Source: Betaproteobacteria bacterium
GTDB taxonomy: Bacteria; Pseudomonadota; Gammaproteobacteria; Burkholderiales; SG8-41
Length of the DNA: 36,820 nucleotides
Assembly (NCBI GenBank): GCA_023266235.1
Contig: JAHFRL010000035.1
Span: 1-36,820 of the forward strand
Direction: 5' to 3'
Position numbers and translations under genes: made by a program. The notes below the pieces were generated by a model, which was not told the DNA's origin, searched no databases, and saw only the letters and a program-made list of their open reading frames with translations. Each line of letters opens with the position of its first letter. Position 1 is the stretch's first letter. Positions 33,464-36,820 of this stretch are shown here, one piece after another.

Positions 33464-35674
33464 TCAGGCAAGGCGGCTCGTGCTACGGCGTGCCGGACAG
33501 TCCGTGCCCTGCAGCAGACCCTGTTCGATCAAATAGGTCCGCTCGGGTTTGGCCGGCTTTCCAATCGGAGCGCCGATCGCCGGCGGCGTGGCGTTCAGCC
33601 GCAGCGGTGACCCGAGCAATTCCCATGTAATGCCCTCGGGGGTCGCGCGGTGCATGATGAGTTCCCGTGCGCAAGTGTGGGGGTGATTCGCGATTTCGGC
33701 GACAGTTTGCACAGGCACGCATGCTATGCCGCTACGGAGGCAGGTGTCGGTCACGGCGTCACGGCTCAGTTCCGGGGCCTGGCGCGCAATGTCGTTTATC
33801 CGGGACTGGTCGCAGTGCGCCTGGGCCAGCACGTAGCCGTCGCGGCAACGGAGCGGTGTATTGCGCGGCAAGGGCTGCTCCGGCTTGCGGTTCCACGCGG
33901 TTTGCGTCAGCCAGGCGGCCGCATCCTGCATCGAGATATCGAGGTAGCGGCCTTGGCCGGTGGTGTCACGGTGCTCAAGGGCCGCCAGTATGGCGAGCAA
34001 GCCGAATTGTCCGCCGCAGATGTCCGCGATCGAGATTCCCGCCTTGAGCGGCATGCCGCGATACCGTGTCGCATCCATTATGCCCGACATCGCTTGCACC
34101 ACCGTGTCGAAAGCCGGTTTGCCCGCGTAAGCCGAATCCGCGCCAAAGCCGCAGATGGCGCAGTAGATCAGCCGGGGATTGATGGCAAGCAGGGTCGCGG
34201 GAGAAAAGCCGAGCCTTGCAAGCGAGCCGGGCTTGAGGTTTTCCACCAGCACGTCAGCGTTTGCAACGAGATCGCGCAACAACTGGCGGCCCTCATCGCT
34301 GCGCAGATCAACGGCAAGGCTGCGTTTACCGCTGTTACTCATCATGAAGAATAGGCTCATCCCGGCGCGGTGTGGTGACCACGTGCGTGCCGCTTCGCCC
34401 TCAGGCGGCTCGATCTTGACCACCTCGGCCCCGAGCATTGCAAGGTGACGCCCAACCAGCGGCGCCGTGGTGAACTGCCCGATCTCGATCACACGCATGC
34501 CCGCCAGCGGCATGCGAGCACTGCTGGTTTTCCCGGTCACGCTACTGACCGGCTCCGCAGCGGCCGACGAAGCGGCGGGGAGAAGAGCCCGCACACGCTC
34601 GCGGTCGGAGTCCGGCGCCGGAATCCGGGCAGGCGCGGTCAGCGGCCAGTCCGGGGCGCCGAGCACGGATCCGATGAGCGTCACGGTATGCCCGGTCACC
34701 GGATCGTGAGTCCGCACGATTTTGCGCCGATGGACGAGATTGGTCTGCCCGGGCAGATCGCGGATCTCGACGATTTCGCCGCATGCCATGCCCGCGCGGC
34801 CGAGTTTGTCGATGCACTCCGCGACTGACTGCGTGCTCACCCAGTTCGATACGATGAGGTCGACCTCGCTGCGGCGCGCGACCCTGCTGGCGATGCGCGA
34901 GAAACGCGCGTCGCCGGCAAGTTCGGGGCGACCGATGATGGCGCAGATTTTTTGCCAGTGCGCGTCTGCAGTGGAGCACAACAGTACCCAGCCGTCGGCG
35001 GCGGCGTATGCATTCCAGGGCACGCCCATCGAATGACCGTTGCCGAGCCGGCTCGTCGATCCGCCGCCGAAATGGCCCGGCAGGAACGTGGTCAGCGAGT
35101 TCACCGCGACGTCGTATAAAGCCATATCGACTTTTTGCGCGATGCCCTGCGTGCGCCATACGCGCCATGCGGTGACCACGGCTGCGGCGGCATAGATGGC
35201 GGTGGAAAGCTCCGCCACCGGGATGCCGATTTCGACGGGCGGACCATCGGCCAGTCCGGTCGTATCCATGATGCCGCACAGCGCCTGGATCATGGCGTCG
35301 GACAGCGCCTGACCCGCGAGCGGTCCGGTGGCCCCGGTCGCAGTGATGTCGCAGACCACGGGGCGCTGCCTGCATCTTGCTACGATCTCTGCAGCAGACG
35401 CGGTATCGACGTCAGTCGACAGCAGAACGATGCTTGCCGCATCGACAATCTCGCGCACGAACGCGCAGTCACCCGGATTCGAGGGGTCCCAGCACACGCT
35501 GTACTTGCCGTAGGCAAAAGGCGTCTTGCCGGCGTTTCGCGGCGCGCCGGGCGAGCGCAACTCGATCATGACTACCGTAGCGCCGAGCTGCGCGAGCAGG
35601 CAACCGCAGGCGCTCACCCCGGGTCGTTCGCCCAACTCCGCCACCAGCACGCCGGCAAGCGGAGCCGGCGTCAT
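33464..35674 (-). CDS. double-domain class III CoA transferase (CaiB/BaiF family), second copy
   Basis: A 736-residue tandem CoA transferase with the same plan as the protein at 26112-28274. An N-terminal half (about 1-345) has Glu155 (IPVAELSTAI) in the catalytic Asp position and no NxxKRS motif. A linker of about 40 residues follows, then a canonical C-terminal half (388-736) with LAGMRVIEIGQFTTAPL, LGAEVVKIEPPEGE, NSGKRSLAVDL and Asp551 in AGISIADICGG. It lies on the minus strand downstream of the cyclase gene (67-bp gap) and converges with the crotonase gene. Paralogous to, but clearly diverged from, the first copy. Confidence 0.9.
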   Translation of the reverse strand: MTPAPLAGVLVAELGERPGVSACGCLLAQLGATVVMIELRSPGAPRNAGKTPFAYGKYSVCWDPSNPGDCAFVREIVDAASIVLLSTDVDTASAAEIVARCRQRPVVCDITATGATGPLAGQALSDAMIQALCGIMDTTGLADGPPVEIGIPVAELSTAIYAAAAVVTAWRVWRTQGIAQKVDMALYDVAVNSLTTFLPGHFGGGSTSRLGNGHSMGVPWNAYAAADGWVLLCSTADAHWQKICAIIGRPELAGDARFSRIASRVARRSEVDLIVSNWVSTQSVAECIDKLGRAGMACGEIVEIRDLPGQTNLVHRRKIVRTHDPVTGHTVTLIGSVLGAPDWPLTAPARIPAPDSDRERVRALLPAASSAAAEPVSSVTGKTSSARMPLAGMRVIEIGQFTTAPLVGRHLAMLGAEVVKIEPPEGEAARTWSPHRAGMSLFFMMSNSGKRSLAVDLRSDEGRQLLRDLVANADVLVENLKPGSLARLGFSPATLLAINPRLIYCAICGFGADSAYAGKPAFDTVVQAMSGIMDATRYRGMPLKAGISIADICGGQFGLLAILAALEHRDTTGQGRYLDISMQDAAAWLTQTAWNRKPEQPLPRNTPLRCRDGYVLAQAHCDQSRINDIARQAPELSRDAVTDTCLRSGIACVPVQTVAEIANHPHTCARELIMHRATPEGITWELLGSPLRLNATPPAIGAPIGKPAKPERTYLIEQGLLQGTDCPARRSTSRLA

Positions 35675-35740
35675 GGCGCACGCCTCGATTGAATCTGGTG
35701 GAACGGCGGCATCGGATGCTGCAGTGGCGGGTGGCGGCCG

Positions 35741-36481
35741 TCAGTCCGCGATTGCGCGCGCCAGCACCCGCGCCGGGGCGCCGTCGCAATCGATGATGTT
35801 GAGCGGGCAAAACATGAATTCGGCGCGCCGTCCGGCGAGCGATCCCAGGTTGGTGACCTGTTCGGCGATCAGCACGCCATCGCGCAGCAACACGTGATGC
35901 ACCGGCCAATTGAACCCGGCATCGCGTCGGTCGATCGCAATGTCTGGCGTCGGCATATCGACCGCGACCAATTTGATTTTTTGCTCGACCAGCCATTCTG
36001 CGGCAGCGACCGAAAGCGACGCGTGGCGGTCATAGTCGGCGGTGCCTGCCCGGCCGGTTGCGCCGGTGTCGATCGCGAGTATGTCGCCAGGCTCAAGCCC
36101 GGGCCGCATGCGTTCGAGGTCGCCGGGCTCGATTGCGCCGTAAAGCGGCTGGTCCATGCGCCACACCACGCCCGCACCCAGCAGACGCTCGAGCGGGATG
36201 TCCTGGAATGCGGGCCCGTCGCTGTAGAAATGGCGCGGCGAGTCGACGTGAGTGCCGGTGTGCACGACCATCTGCAACTCGGTAATGTTCAGCGGCTTGT
36301 CGGGAATCGCCGCGATGCGCTCGATGCGCGGCGGCGGGAACGACGCGATGCGCGGGACGGTGGGGGATAGCGGCCAGGTGAGGTCGATCCAGTCCCCGGC
36401 GGGCACGCAGCGCCGCGGCGCAGGCAACCTCACCCAGCCGCGCCAGCCGGTTCCCGCCTTGCTTTCGTCGCTATCGCACAT
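35741..36481 (-). CDS. cyclase family protein (kynurenine formamidase-like metal-dependent hydrolase)
   Basis: A 246-residue hydrolase of the cyclase family. The signature HTGTHVDSPRHF (74-85) supplies the metal ligands (His, His, Asp and His), and LAIDTGATG and VAVDMPTPD are further conserved turns. Relatives hydrolyse N-formylkynurenine, cyclic amides or lactone-like substrates and use Mn or Zn. It is the middle gene of the minus-strand set between a MmgE/PrpD gene and the CoA transferase. It may open or hydrolyse a precursor before CoA activation; this is inference. The N-terminal 28 residues are weakly conserved-looking, so the true start could be slightly downstream. Confidence 0.88.
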   Translation of the reverse strand: MCDSDESKAGTGWRGWVRLPAPRRCVPAGDWIDLTWPLSPTVPRIASFPPPRIERIAAIPDKPLNITELQMVVHTGTHVDSPRHFYSDGPAFQDIPLERLLGAGVVWRMDQPLYGAIEPGDLERMRPGLEPGDILAIDTGATGRAGTADYDRHASLSVAAAEWLVEQKIKLVAVDMPTPDIAIDRRDAGFNWPVHHVLLRDGVLIAEQVTNLGSLAGRRAEFMFCPLNIIDCDGAPARVLARAIAD

Positions 36482-36508
36482 GGGGCATCGTTCGCTGTCG
36501 TTCGACAG

Positions 36509-36820
36509 TCAGGCATGCAGCAGCGACGTGAGATCGTTCACGTTGCGCGCATCAGGCAACGCGTGGATCGCGTCGAGGAGTTTGCCGGCGCGCGCGGGAC
36601 TGAGCATCGCCGCGACATTCCCGCGAAATTTTGCTTCCAGGTCGGCCGCGCTCAGCGGGTCCTGCGGGTCGCCCTTCGGAAACAGCACCGTTTCCTGGTG
36701 CGAAGTCCCGTTTTTCAAAGTGATCGTCACGCGGGCGGGAAATTTATCGGGATAGAGCTGGTTGAGTTGGGCGTCCGCGACCACCTCGGTGTTGGCGAGG
36801 ACTTCGCGCACCACCGGGTC
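36509..36820 (-). CDS. MmgE/PrpD family protein, C-terminal part (continues off the right edge)
   Basis: The last 103 codons of a minus-strand gene; the frame is open to the window edge and the start lies outside. The sequence VTITLKNGTSHQETVLFPKG and the following DPLSAADLEAKFRGNVAAML are the C-terminal lid domain of MmgE/PrpD proteins, as seen in the complete member at 29551-30918. It ends 27 bp before the cyclase start and is likely co-transcribed with it and with the double-domain CoA transferase. Confidence 0.85.
   Translation of the reverse strand, partial: DPVVREVLANTEVVADAQLNQLYPDKFPARVTITLKNGTSHQETVLFPKGDPQDPLSAADLEAKFRGNVAAMLSPARAGKLLDAIHALPDARNVNDLTSLLHA

Overview
The window is about 36.8 kb of GC-rich, densely coding DNA from a proteobacterium, most likely a betaproteobacterium of the Burkholderiales. 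The reasons are the orphan Bug/TctC-type periplasmic binding proteins, the GcvA-like LysR regulator, the phosphonate gene set and the many CoA-linked catabolic genes. No RNA genes, insertion sequences, prophage genes or CRISPR arrays were seen. This is chromosomal accessory catabolism, with three gene blocks separated by a few housekeeping-type genes.

Block 1 (about 1-7650). The left edge holds the 2Fe-2S subunit of a molybdenum hydroxylase. A small unknown gene and a LysR regulator follow, divergently arranged. Next comes a tight plus-strand operon: glutamine-synthetase-like ligase, iron-type alcohol dehydrogenase, PuuD-like gamma-glutamyl amide hydrolase, aldehyde dehydrogenase and, probably, a Nudix protein. 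The set looks like the Puu gamma-glutamylation route for amines, but an alcohol dehydrogenase stands where Puu has an amine oxidase. An amino alcohol is therefore the best substrate guess.

Block 2 (about 8620-18440) is a phosphonate island. Minus-strand genes encode PhnW and an aminoethylphosphonate-type ABC transporter (binding protein, ATPase, two-domain permease). The divergent plus-strand genes encode a GntR/FadR-type regulator, phosphonoacetate hydrolase PhnA, a 47-codon remnant of what appears to be phosphonoacetaldehyde dehydrogenase (PhnY), phosphonoacetaldehyde hydrolase PhnX, a PhnZ-like HD-domain oxygenase and an EamA-type membrane protein. PhnW plus PhnX give a complete 2-aminoethylphosphonate route. 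PhnA has lost its usual upstream enzyme here, and the PhnZ-like protein may handle hydroxylated aminoethylphosphonate. A perfect palindrome overlapping a strong promoter precedes the regulator.

Spacer (about 18430-21130): an MFS transporter, a YhhQ-type queuosine-precursor transporter and an LEA-type lipoprotein. An NYN/LOTUS protein lies between blocks 1 and 2.

Block 3 (about 21190-36820) is a CoA-dependent carboxylic-acid cluster. The minus strand has two Bug/TctC binding proteins flanking an old-yellow-enzyme-type reductase. The plus strand has acyl-CoA dehydrogenase, a double-domain CoA transferase, a single-domain CoA transferase, a MmgE/PrpD protein, an SDR, an IclR regulator and a crotonase. 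Converging on these from the right are another double-domain CoA transferase, a cyclase-family hydrolase and the 3' end of a second MmgE/PrpD gene. Several enzymes have unusual catalytic residues: Asp for Glu in the acyl-CoA dehydrogenase, Ser for the second Glu in the crotonase, Thr for Ser in the SDR, and Glu for Asp in the N-terminal halves of both double CoA transferases. Together they suggest chemistry other than plain beta-oxidation, perhaps on an alicyclic or branched acid. A shared palindrome, RTTCCG-N5-YGGAAC, occurs in two promoter regions of this block and may be the IclR regulator's operator.
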